Source: Borrelia puertoricensis (GTDB taxonomy: Bacteria > Spirochaetota > Spirochaetia > Borreliales > Borreliaceae). Taken from it: a stretch of DNA of 56,673 bases. Location of the stretch: assembly GCF_023035875.1 (NCBI RefSeq), contig NZ_CP075400.1:1-56673 (forward strand), in the 5' to 3' direction. Position numbers and translations under genes: made by a program. Below, piece after piece: positions 47,810 to 56,633 of the stretch (positions are counted from its first letter, which is position 1; every line of letters starts with the position of its first letter). The notes below the pieces were generated by a model. The model had not been told where the DNA came from and searched no databases. It saw only the letters and a list, made by a program, of their open reading frames with translations.

Positions 47810-48454
47810 ATGAAAAGAATTACTTTATGTGCGTTATTAATGACTTTATTTTTACTCTTATCTTGTAATACTTCAGGAAAAAATCTTACAGATGATGAAG
47901 TGGCTAAATCTGATGGCACTGTTATTGATTTAGCTAAAATAACTAAGAACATCAAAGACTCTGTTGCTTTTGCTAAGAGTGTTACAGAAGTTCATTCTTT
48001 AGTTAAGTCCATTGATGAGCTTGCTAAAGCTATTGGTAAGAAAATTCAGAATCAAGATACACTTGGTACTGATAGTGGTAAAAATACTGCATTGATAGCA
48101 GGAGTTTTTAGTATCACATTAGATATAGTAAAAAAATCAAAAGCTTTGCAAATTTCAGAATTTATTAAAGATCAACAAAATTTAACCCAAAAAGTTAGTG
48201 GTGTTACGACTGCAGCTGAAGCATTTATAAATAAGTTGAAAAATAAAACTGGTGAGTTAGCGGTTGATAGTGGAGCAACTACTGATGATAATGCACAAAA
48301 AGCTATAGATAGAAATGGTAAGCCTAGTGGGGAGAATGGAGCAAAAGAGCTTGGTGATTTAAATACAGCAGTTGATACTTTGTTAAAAGATGCTGAAGCT
48401 GCAGTAACGTCTGCAATTAAGGAGCTTTCAACTTCTGTTAAACCCTCTAACTAA
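47810..48454 (+). CDS. vsp: variable small protein (Vsp)
   Basis: 214 residues; ATG after GGAGGCACGTGATA; leader [57 protein letters not shown] and [20 protein letters not shown] follow, then a distinctive centre (IQNQDTLGTDSGKNTALIAG, SEFIKDQQNLTQKVSGV). The end is VTSAIKELSTSVKPSN. The flank from hairpin to ribosome site is the same as at the left-arm vsp 9149, so the 5' ends were probably exchanged between arms. Complete. Confidence 0.93.
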   Translation: MKRITLCALLMTLFLLLSCNTSGKNLTDDEVAKSDGTVIDLAKITKNIKDSVAFAKSVTEVHSLVKSIDELAKAIGKKIQNQDTLGTDSGKNTALIAGVFSITLDIVKKSKALQISEFIKDQQNLTQKVSGVTTAAEAFINKLKNKTGELAVDSGATTDDNAQKAIDRNGKPSGENGAKELGDLNTAVDTLLKDAEAAVTSAIKELSTSVKPSN

Positions 48455-48528
48455 AGATAAATTATTATTATAAGATTAGTTTTTAATTGATCGTTATTTT
48501 CTTATAAAATAAAGTCTATAAATAATAA

Positions 48529-48558
48529 GCTAAGAGTTTGCTTCTCTTAGCTTTTTTT
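48529..48558 (+). terminator. vsp 3' hairpin with T-run
   Basis: GCTAAGAG/CTCTTAGC then T7, 3' of the vsp ending at 48454. Confidence 0.82.
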
Positions 48559-48702
48559 GTTCTTTTATTTCTTTATTTACTTCCTTTACTACTTTGTTAT
48601 ACTTCTTATGATTCCTTTGATTTCTTTTTTCTTTTGGTCCTTATATTTATTCATTGATTTTATCTTGTTTTATCATTTGATGATAATTTATATTGCTTAT
48701 TT

Positions 48703-49710
48703 GTAATTTTATTTTTACTTTTTAGTTGTGGCAGTGGTACTACTGGTGCTGAGGATCCTAAAACCACATTCTTAAACTCTATTGCTAATTTAGGTAAAGG
48801 GTTCTTAGATGTTTTTACTTCTCTTAGTGATATGGTTGCTGGAGCCTTTGGTATTAATGCTGAGACTAAGAAATCTGACATTGGTAACTATTTCACTTCT
48901 ATTGAAAACACTATGACATCTGTTAAAGAGAAGTTACAAGATCAAGTTACTAAAAATGGGAATTATGAGAAAGTTAAGACAGTTGTTGATAAGTTTATCA
49001 CTAACACATTAGACAAGATCGCAGAAGGAGCAAAGGAAGCTGCTAAAGGGGCCACTGGTAGCGATGCTATTGGTGGTGCTACTACTGCTGGTCAAGATGC
49101 TGTAGCAGCAGACACTACAAGTGTTAACTTACTTGTTAAAGGGATTAAAGAAATAGTTGGTGTGGTTTTGAAAGATGGTGATGGAGATGCTACTAAAACC
49201 AAAGATGAACAGCAAAAAACAATTGGTAAGTTACTTGGTGCTAACGCTAATAGTACTGATGCAGAGGCAGCAGCAGCTAGTGCTTCAATCGGAGCTGTAA
49301 CTGGGGCTGATATCTTACAATCTATTGCTAAGTCTGGTGAGACTGCTAATAATGATGTTGAGATTGAAAAAGCAAAAAATGCTGCTGAGATTGCTGCTGC
49401 CAAGAAAGAGGCTAATAAAGAAATTAAAGATGAAGCACAAAAGGATGCAGTTATTGCTGCTGGAATAGCTCTAAGAGCAATGGCTAAGGATGGTAAATTT
49501 GCTGCTAAGACTGAAGAGAAATCTGCCAATGCAGTTAATGGTGTTGCTGCTAGTGCTGTAAACAAAACATTAAGTACGCTAATAATAGCAATAAGAAATA
49601 CTATTGATAGTGGGTTAAAGACAAGCAGTGATGCACTAGCAGCTGTTAAACAAGAAGATAAATCTGCAGATGTTAATACACCTGTAGATGCAGCAACTAG
49701 TGGACAATAA
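48703..49710 (+). CDS. vlp: class A vlp cassette lacking leader and start codon
   Basis: The frame is open from VILFLLFSCGSGTTGAED with vsp 3' DNA upstream and no start codon until ATG 48832 (MVAGAFGINAETKKSDIGN). It is complete to TPVDAATSGQ. Blocks: [57 protein letters not shown]. The upstream flank (TTTATATTGCTTATTTGTAA) is the same as that of the left-arm start-less class A copy ending 17571, which suggests both descend from one junction event. Confidence 0.82.
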   Translation, partial: VILFLLFSCGSGTTGAEDPKTTFLNSIANLGKGFLDVFTSLSDMVAGAFGINAETKKSDIGNYFTSIENTMTSVKEKLQDQVTKNGNYEKVKTVVDKFITNTLDKIAEGAKEAAKGATGSDAIGGATTAGQDAVAADTTSVNLLVKGIKEIVGVVLKDGDGDATKTKDEQQKTIGKLLGANANSTDAEAAAASASIGAVTGADILQSIAKSGETANNDVEIEKAKNAAEIAAAKKEANKEIKDEAQKDAVIAAGIALRAMAKDGKFAAKTEEKSANAVNGVAASAVNKTLSTLIIAIRNTIDSGLKTSSDALAAVKQEDKSADVNTPVDAATSGQ

Positions 49711-49755
49711 TAAATTATTATCAATAAAATATGCATAACTAAATAAAGTCATTTG

Positions 49756-49790
49756 AGGAAAACTCTTCTCTTCATAAGAATTGTTTTCCT
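49756..49790 (+). terminator. class A/B/C vlp 3' hairpin
   Basis: AGGAAAAC/GTTTTCCT then T4, 3' of the class A cassette ending at 49710 and before a bdr. Confidence 0.75.
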
Positions 49791-49952
49791 TTTATCTATA
49801 TATTTGTAATAATACTCATATTTAAATAGTACTGATATCAATTTTAATAACATATGATTAGTTTAAACTAATTAATAAACTAAAGAAAATATACACTAAA
49901 TATTTATGTTATAGTTAGGTACCCTCTTAAATCATATTTTACTAACATAAGG

Positions 49953-49981
49953 TTCCTATAACAGTTAACATATTATATAAT
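49953..49981 (+). promoter_or_regulatory. bdr promoter
   Basis: TTCCTA, 17 bases, TATAAT; AAGGAG follows before the bdr ATG. Sequence just upstream (TACCCTCTTAAATCATATTT) resembles the terminase 3' end at 22556-22600. Confidence 0.65.
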
Positions 49982-50001
49982 AATTACATAAGGAGTGTTT
50001 T

Positions 50002-50718
50002 ATGGGACTTGCTCAACCAGTAGTTACTCAACAAATGGTTATAGCTGAACTTACTAAAGCTGGTATAAATAGAGATATTGCTATTGATCTCTCTTACAGA
50101 TATTATAAAAATGAGCTTACGCACAAGGATATTGAGTATTTAGAGACTACTTTTAACCTTAAGCTTGAAAAGGTAGAAGCAACTTTACAAGCCGATATTA
50201 GAGACCTTGATAATAAAATTGACAACGTTAGAAATGAGTTAAAATCTGATATTAGAGACTTGGATAACAAAATTGATTCTGTTGAGAATAATCTTAACAT
50301 CAAGATTGATAACGTTAAAAGTGAATTAAAATCTGACATTAGAGACCTTGATAACAAAATTGATTCTGTTGAGAATAATCTTAACATCAAGATTGATACT
50401 AAATTCAATGAACTTGATAATAAGATTGATAACGTTAGAGGTGAATTAAAATCTGACATTAAAGATCTAGATACTAAAATCGATACTGTTGAGAATAATC
50501 TTAACATCAAAATTGATACTAAGTTCAATGAACTTGATAATAAGATTGATACTGTTAGAATTGAATTGAAATCTGATATTAAAGACTTGGATAATAAAAT
50601 TGATGTTAACAAAATGGAACTTAAGAGTACATTAAGACTTCATGGTTGGATGTTTGGAACTCTAATTACCCTTAATATAGGAATATTCTTAGCATTAATG
50701 TCATTATTAGTAAAGTAG
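50002..50718 (+). CDS. bdr: Bdr family protein, longest copy
   Basis: 238 residues with an expanded repeat domain. The N-terminus MGLAQPVVTQQMVIAELTKA matches the bdr at 21964. Residues ~70-205 consist of repeating units such as RDLDNKIDSVENNLNIKID and DTKFNELDNKIDNVRGELKSDIK. The longer copies differ by repeat number, typical of Bdr size variation through slippage or unequal recombination. The C-terminal membrane segment is WMFGTLITLNIGIFLALMSLL. The ribosome site is AAGGAG, 7-9 bases before ATG. It lies just inside the right ITR boundary. Confidence 0.9.
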   Translation: MGLAQPVVTQQMVIAELTKAGINRDIAIDLSYRYYKNELTHKDIEYLETTFNLKLEKVEATLQADIRDLDNKIDNVRNELKSDIRDLDNKIDSVENNLNIKIDNVKSELKSDIRDLDNKIDSVENNLNIKIDTKFNELDNKIDNVRGELKSDIKDLDTKIDTVENNLNIKIDTKFNELDNKIDTVRIELKSDIKDLDNKIDVNKMELKSTLRLHGWMFGTLITLNIGIFLALMSLLVK

Positions 50719-50860
50719 ATTTATTTAATTGAGATATTATCAATTATTTTTTTTTATCAAAATCATTTAATTTTTCGTTAACAACAATCAATATGGTTTA
50801 TTGTTATATCATTTCGAAGTCTTTTTTGCCTCTTAAAAAGTAATAAGGAGGCACGTGATA

Positions 50861-51916
50861 ATGAAAAGAATTACTTTATGTGCGTTATTTTTGACTTTAT
50901 TTTTACTTCTTGGCTGTGGCAGTGGTACTACTAAGATGGAAGATCCTCAGAGTAGGTTCTTAAAGTCTGTGATTAGTTTAGGTAATGATTTCTTAAATGT
51001 TTTTACTTCCCTTTCTGATATGGTTGGAGGGGTTTTAGGTTTTAATACTACTACTAAAAAATCTGATGTTGGGAACTATTTTAAGACTATGCATGATACT
51101 CTTTCATCTACTAAGACATCTCTTGAGAAAATTGTTGCTGACATGAAATCTGATAATAATCCTAATGCAGAGGCTACTGATACCGCTGTAAAATCTCTAA
51201 TTACTAATACTCTTGATCAAATAATCCAGGGTGCTAAGACTGCTAGTGAGGCTATTGGTACTGATAGTAATGACCTGCTTGGTAATGTTGCTGCTCAGAA
51301 TAACGGTGGTGCTGCTGGTAGTGAAGTCGATAAACTAGTAAAGGGTATTAAATCAATTGTAGATGTGGTACTTGGTGAAAAAAAAGGAAATTCCGATGCT
51401 GGGGATGATAAAAAGGCTAGTGATGGTTCTACTGCAAGAACCGCTGCTGCTGGGGATGGTGAATCAGGTAAATTATTTGCTACTGGTGCGGGAGCTGTTG
51501 GTGATGTTAACAATTCAAAAAAGGTTGCAGCTGATGCTGCTAAAGCTGTTGGGGCTGTAACTGGCGCTGACATTTTACAAGCTATGATTAAGGATGATGG
51601 TGATGCTGTTAAATTAGCTACTTCTCAGAATGCTGGAGCTGCCCCTAAAGATGCTACTATTGCAGGAGGTATAGCACTGCGAGCGATGGCTAAGAATGGT
51701 AAATTTGCTGGTCCTAGTGCTGCTGCTGATGATGCTGTTACTGCAGTTAAAGGTGCAGCAATAAGTGCAGTTACTAAAGCATTAGATACTTTAACAATAG
51801 CAATAAGAAATACTATTGACTCAGGCCTTAAAACTATTAAAGATGCTATGAATATTAATCCTACTGATACTACTTTAACTAATGATAATCAGGCTTCTGA
51901 AGCTAAGAAAAACTAG
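50861..51916 (+). CDS. vlp: class B variable large protein, intact (right ITR)
   Basis: 351 residues, identical to the product of 4761-5816. The ribosome site, leader and frame are complete. The upstream DNA differs from the left copy beyond the ribosome site, because the repeat ends there: here the gene follows a bdr, on the left it follows a class A vlp and its hairpin. The two copies therefore sit behind different upstream sequences. Confidence 0.93.
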   Translation: MKRITLCALFLTLFLLLGCGSGTTKMEDPQSRFLKSVISLGNDFLNVFTSLSDMVGGVLGFNTTTKKSDVGNYFKTMHDTLSSTKTSLEKIVADMKSDNNPNAEATDTAVKSLITNTLDQIIQGAKTASEAIGTDSNDLLGNVAAQNNGGAAGSEVDKLVKGIKSIVDVVLGEKKGNSDAGDDKKASDGSTARTAAAGDGESGKLFATGAGAVGDVNNSKKVAADAAKAVGAVTGADILQAMIKDDGDAVKLATSQNAGAAPKDATIAGGIALRAMAKNGKFAGPSAAADDAVTAVKGAAISAVTKALDTLTIAIRNTIDSGLKTIKDAMNINPTDTTLTNDNQASEAKKN

Positions 51917-51959
51917 TTAGAATTTAATAACAATATACATAACTAAATAAAGTCATTTG

Positions 51960-51994
51960 AGGAAAACTTTTCTTTTCATAAGAATTGTTTTCCT
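51960..51994 (+). terminator. class A/B/C vlp 3' hairpin (right ITR)
   Basis: AGGAAAAC/GTTTTCCT then T4, 3' of the class B vlp ending at 51916. Confidence 0.75.
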
Positions 51995-52040
51995 TTTGTG
52001 TTTATATAGTCTTTCTGAGGTAAAAAGGAGGCACGTGATA

Positions 52041-53050
52041 ATGAAAAGAATTACTTTATGTGCGTTATTTTTGACTTTATTTTTACTTCTTAGTTGTGGC
52101 AGTGGACAACAGTCGGTTGATTCGGCTAATGGTGGCGGGGCAGCTACAGGAGGGAGCAGTTTAAGTTCTGTTCTCATGGATGTAGGTAGAAGTGCTAAGA
52201 ATGCTTTTTATGCATTTTTAGAGCTACTTTCTGGTACATTAGGTTTTACTGCTAAATCAACTACAAAGAAAGAGGATGTAGGAGGGTATTTTAACAGCTT
52301 AGGTGCTAAGCTTGGAGACGCATCAACAGAATTAGAAAAGATAGCAAAAAGTCAGAGACAGAGCTTGATAAAGGTGAGCTAAACAAGATAATTAGAAGTG
52401 CAGTTGATTCTGCTAAGTCTATTTTAAACACATTAAAAACTCATTTGGACTCTTTAAAAGATATCGGTGATGCTAAACCAGTAGGTGAGGCTGCAAGTAA
52501 TGCTCAAGGCACAGCACCAACTGATGTTGAATTAAAGAAAGTATATAATGCATTGAAAGGAATTGTAGAAGAAGCAGGTAAGGTAGGTGTTCCAAAGCCA
52601 GAAGCTGGAAATGTAGCAGTAAAAGTAGGTAATGCAGATAATAAAGATGGAGTAAAAGTCTTAGCTGCAGGTGCTAATGCAGGAGCAGCTGTGGGAGATA
52701 AAGCCGCAGCAATAGTAGCAGCAGTTAGTGGTGAAGAAATATTAGCTTCAATAGTTAAGTCACAAGAAAGTGATGCTGATGCAGCACTAGCAGTTGATGC
52801 AACTGCACAGACAAGTGCACTAAAGTTTGCAAGAGGAGGAAGTGATACAGGTCAGTTAGCAAAAGATGTAGCTAAAGCAGCAGCTGTAGCAGGAGGTATA
52901 GCATTACGTTCTTTAGTTAAGGATGGTAAATTAGCTGCGAATAATAATGATGATGACAAAGTAGTACAAGCAGTAGGAGTAAGTGCAGTAAATAAGTTAT
53001 TGGTATCAATAGAGGATATAATTAAGAAGGCAGTAAAAGAATGTTCTTGA
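52041..53050 (+). pseudogene. vlp: class D vlp with two frameshifts (right ITR)
   Basis: Counterpart of 3626-4636. Besides the shared extra A near the 3' end (product ends KKAVKECS), this copy has A5 instead of A6 at 52346-52350. The first frame stops after EKIAKSQRQSLIKVS and the second resumes around 52382-52445 (MDSLKDIGDAKPVGEAASN). Everything else matches the left copy. The one-base run difference may be a sequencing error. Confidence 0.85.
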
Positions 53051-53145
53051 GAAAGCAAAAGAAAAAAATAGATAAAGCTAGATCCCCAAAACCAGCAGCT
53101 CAGCAGTAAAATAGATAGTTAGATTCATTACTTAAAATTAAGATT

Positions 53146-53177
53146 AGAAGGCAAACTTATCTCTAAGTCTGCCTTCT
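53146..53177 (+). terminator. class D vlp 3' hairpin (right ITR)
   Basis: AGAAGGCAAACTTA and TAAGTCTGCCTTCT around a 4-base loop, 3' of the class D vlp. Confidence 0.55.
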
Positions 53178-53319
53178 ATATTAGTTGTAATGAAATTAAA
53201 AAGTTGAATAGTTCGGTAGTAATGCAGAGAATCTTCAAACCGTATTTTAACCTCTTATAGTTAATTTAGTTTATTTGTTCCTGTAGCAATCTTGTTTAAT
53301 GTTAAGAAAGGTTAAGATA

Positions 53320-53520
53320 AATCTGTTTATGCAGCTAATGGTGTTGTTATTAGTGCTAATTCTAAGACATTTAATCTATCGCAAGAACTGTTTTTAGTGC
53401 TTGTAAAGTAATTTCAACAGTATTTTTAATAGCAATTAGAAGATATACTAAACGATTAAATAATAAAATAAATCTTGAAATGCTATTACACCTGCAATTT
53501 TAACAGTTAACATAAATAAC
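53320..53520 (+). pseudogene. scrambled class A vlp 3' end relic (right copy)
   Basis: Forward KSVYAANGVVISANSKTF, then ~70 bases inverted (complement reads IAIKNTVEITLQALK), then forward DNA resembling the DKSSDSTTPADS tail. Identical in layout to the left copy. Confidence 0.7.
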
Positions 53521-53542
53521 TAGTACAAAATAAATATATAAC

Positions 53543-53609
53543 TAAATAAAGTCATTTGAGGAAAACTATTCTTTTTATAAGATTCGTTTTCCTCAAATGA
53601 CTTTATTTA
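53543..53609. repeat. perfect 24-bp inverted repeat (right ITR)
   Basis: Same orphan palindrome as at 3068-3134: each arm joins AAATAAAGTCATT and TGAGGAAAAC. Confidence 0.9.
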
Positions 53610-54058
53610 TATAGATATTTGTACTAAAGATAAGACAGTAACTTTTATTCAGTTCCATATTAATTAGGTGTAAGTAAGTATTATGAGATTAGTTTTGATT
53701 AGTAAGTGAGTAAAATTATTCTGAAAGTAAAGGTAGGAACCAGGTTTCTTAGTTTTTGTTTTTATTGAATGATATGTTTACTTTAGTTAATTGTTTTTTG
53801 ATTATTTATTTTTTAAGTTTAAATTGGATGTGATTGATTACAAGTTTTAGATTAAGATTATATTTTTGTTCTTTATTGTATAAATTTACTTATTAAAATA
53901 ATTTTGAATTACCTTTAATTATTACAGAATAGAATAATTGAGGTTTTATGGAATTTATTTTTGTTATTTAAAATAAAAGGGTGTACATTTGTCAGTAATT
54001 ATTGTATTTCAATATCGAGATTCAATAATTAAATAATCTAATATCCCAGGAGGGAGAT

Positions 54059-54946
54059 ATGAAGAGAAATATTTTATCAGTATGTATGTTAGCATTATTA
54101 TGTTTGTTATCATGTGATATGAATGCCCTTAATGATTTATTAAATGAAGTAAGGGAAAAGGTTTTAGATGAAAGCAAAGATAATAAATATTTAAACCATG
54201 AACAAGGAAATCAGGAACAAAAAGAAGTTGTTATAGATTCTCTTGAAGAAGGAGTAGAAATACAACAAGACATGGAAGTAAAACCTGTTAATGCGGGATT
54301 TGAGGTGTTTAGGCAAGAGTATCCATACTATCCTCAAGAAGAAGTAATAAAAATAGAAGAAAAAGATTTAGTTCCAAGTACTGAATCCGAAAAAGAAGCA
54401 CAAGCAGAAATTGAAAAAGTAAAAGGTGCTCTTGGAGATTCTGGATTCCAGCAATTAATTAAGAATGCACTTGAGCTTAAAGATAGATGTGAGCGAGGAA
54501 GAGCTGATTTTTATGATATAATGGGAAAAATTCAGAGTGAAAGAATATCACTAACCAAAAAGCGTAAGGAAAATATAGAAAAGATAAGAAAGTTAACTCA
54601 ATTGCAAAATAAGTTAAATGATGAAAGGTCTAATCTCGAGAGGCTTATGAATGAAGTTGAGGTTGGACTTAATGAAAGAAGTTCTGCAAAATATTTTTTT
54701 GAAGATTCTGAAAAGATTTTAAAAGAAGCTATTACTGACAGATTAAGAAATAACAAACGTAGAAGTTACTGGTCAAGAAGAGGGAATGGTGATTTTCTAG
54801 CTAGAAAGGCACGAAGTAATGCGGAAAGTTCTTTAGAACAACTAGAATCTTCTTCTGTGAAGTTAATTGAAGCAATGGCAAAGATAAAAGAAATAGAAGA
54901 ACTTATTAGTGAGGCAAAGTCTGCTCTAGGTAATCTTTCAAGATAG
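54059..54946 (+). CDS. BBK32/FbpC-like surface lipoprotein (right ITR copy)
   Basis: 295 residues, identical to the product of 1730-2617: lipoprotein signal MKRNILSVCMLALLCLLSC, acidic disordered segment with RQEYPYYPQEE, and the helical C-terminal half ending KEIEELISEAKSALGNLSR. Strong ribosome site AGGAGGGAG before ATG. With both copies intact the gene has double dosage, possibly relevant for a surface protein that blocks complement or binds fibronectin. The function is inferred from family resemblance only. Confidence 0.65.
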   Translation: MKRNILSVCMLALLCLLSCDMNALNDLLNEVREKVLDESKDNKYLNHEQGNQEQKEVVIDSLEEGVEIQQDMEVKPVNAGFEVFRQEYPYYPQEEVIKIEEKDLVPSTESEKEAQAEIEKVKGALGDSGFQQLIKNALELKDRCERGRADFYDIMGKIQSERISLTKKRKENIEKIRKLTQLQNKLNDERSNLERLMNEVEVGLNERSSAKYFFEDSEKILKEAITDRLRNNKRRSYWSRRGNGDFLARKARSNAESSLEQLESSSVKLIEAMAKIKEIEELISEAKSALGNLSR

Positions 54947-55106
54947 AGACTGAAAAATTTAAATATTTTATAATATTAGTATTTTCAAGAAGAGTTCCTT
55001 TATAAGGGACCTTCTTTAATTTTATTTAAATAAGTTTCTAAAAACTATATAATGATTTAAATTGAATAACTAGTGAATTATTTTAAGGTGTTGAGGTGTA
55101 ATTGTT

Positions 55107-55930
55107 TTGAATACTGATATTGAGAGAGAAGATTTATTAAATAAGGAATATAAGGTTTTAGATAAAGGCTTTATCAAACTTGTTGATTATATGGGTAGTG
55201 AGGAGAGAATATTGAATGCAGCAAGGATTTCATATCGAGGTGAGAGAATTAGGAGGACAGATGCTGAACTTATAGATTATTTAGTTAGAAATGAGCACAC
55301 AAGTCCATTTGAACAAGTGGTTTTTACATTTTATATTAAGGCTCCTATATTTGTTGCAAGGCAATGGATGAGACATAGAACAGCAAGGATTAATGAAGTA
55401 TCTGGTTCATATAGTTTTCTTAGAGAAGAGTTTTATGTGCCTTTAGAGGAGGATCTAAAAATACAAAATATTGAGAGTAATCAAATTGAAGCTAATTTTG
55501 CAAAGAATGTGTTAAGTGATTTAAGAGAGAGTCAAAAAACTTGTTACAAGTTATATCAAGATATGATAAATAGTAATGTTTCAAAGAAGTTTCTAGAATA
55601 GCTTTACCTTTAAGCTTGTATACTGAATGGTATTGGCAGATTGATTTAAATAATCTTTTTCATTTTATCAAATTAAGGTTGGCATTAAATGAATCGAAAG
55701 AGGTTAGTGAAAATTCATCAAAAGAGATGAGTGAATATGCCAAAATATTGCTTGATGTTATTGAAAAGCTTGTGCCTATTGCTACTAAAAGTTTTAAGAA
55801 TCATATCTTAAAAGGGTGTAGGTTGTCTTATGAAGAGATAATAGCTATTTCTGGTGCATTAAATATTAGTAAACTCAAATTGGATGATAAGGCATTAAAT
55901 AGATTAAAAGATAAGCTTAATATTAAATAA
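55107..55930 (+). pseudogene. thyX: thyX copy with one-base frameshift (right ITR)
   Basis: Same sequence as 745-1569 except A3 instead of A4 at 55583-55585. The first frame ends SNVSKKFLE at 55601 and the second resumes TEWYWQIDLNNLFHFIKLR to the normal end. The signature RHRTARINEVSGSYS is in the first part; the loss removes the C-terminal third. If real, only the left copy makes enzyme. A homopolymer base-calling error is equally likely. Confidence 0.88.
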
Positions 55931-56012
55931 TAAAAATAAAGTTTTTCTATTATTCTGTTGAATAACAGTAATAATGAGATATACTTTATAAAAAGTAAGT
56001 TGATGTTGGATT

Positions 56013-56608
56013 TTGTGTGTGAGAGAGAAGATAAATTTTATATATAGAATTGTATTTATATTTTGTATAATTTGTTTTGTAAGTTGTGAATTATTTAAAA
56101 ATTCTGATAATAAAGGTGATTTATTTCAAAATCTAGGGCATGTTAATTTAAAGTCAGATTGGAGAGATAATCTTAAGCTTAATAAAGAAGAGTTTGATAC
56201 ATTAACTTTTTTGTTAATGCGTTAAAAAATGAATTACCTAAGGGTGGTTCAAGTCATTTTGATATTTATTTACAAGGAGATGTATCTAAAATAGAGGGAT
56301 ATATTAAAAGGTTTTTATTAAAACTGAATGATAAGGGAAAAGTTAAAGAATTACTTAAGCATATTAAATATGGCAAAGATAATCCACTTAATATAGAGGG
56401 TAGAGATGAAAAGCTTAATATAGATGCAAAAGATTATTATAAAATAGAGAAAAGACTCACTGATGTTTTTGATAATTATTTTATGTTTTTAAATCCTCCT
56501 AGTTCTCCTTCAGGACCACCTCCTCTTATTGAAAACGATCCTGAAGAGAAAGTATTTGAATCAATTAAAAAAGTGTGTTATGAGCATAGACATAGAAATA
56601 AAAACTAA
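56013..56608 (+). pseudogene. telomere-proximal lipoprotein copy with frameshift (right ITR)
   Basis: Counterpart of 66-662. T6 at 56207-56212 replaces T7, so the frame ends after LTFLLMR (70 residues) and the remaining two thirds, including the proline-rich patch, are out of frame. The lipobox CFVSC is unaffected. The TTG start is the same as on the left. Confidence 0.75.
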
Positions 56609-56633
56609 ATCGTACAGAATGAGATTTTTAAGA

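Larger units (their letters stand above)
53178..54058. other. ~0.9 kb intergenic region with vlp relic and palindrome (right copy)
   Basis: Right-end counterpart of 2618-3499. No gene. It contains the scrambled vlp relic (53320-53520), the 24-bp-armed palindrome (53543-53609) and an AT-rich, T-rich leader before the Fbp-like gene. A possible -35 TTGTCA lies near 53993, but no clear -10. Confidence 0.65.

Noticed and set aside
3068..53609. Regularly spaced copies of a ~35-base repeat suggesting CRISPR
   Set aside because: The copies are hairpins between ~1 kb vlp genes, not 20-50 base spacers; no cas genes are present.
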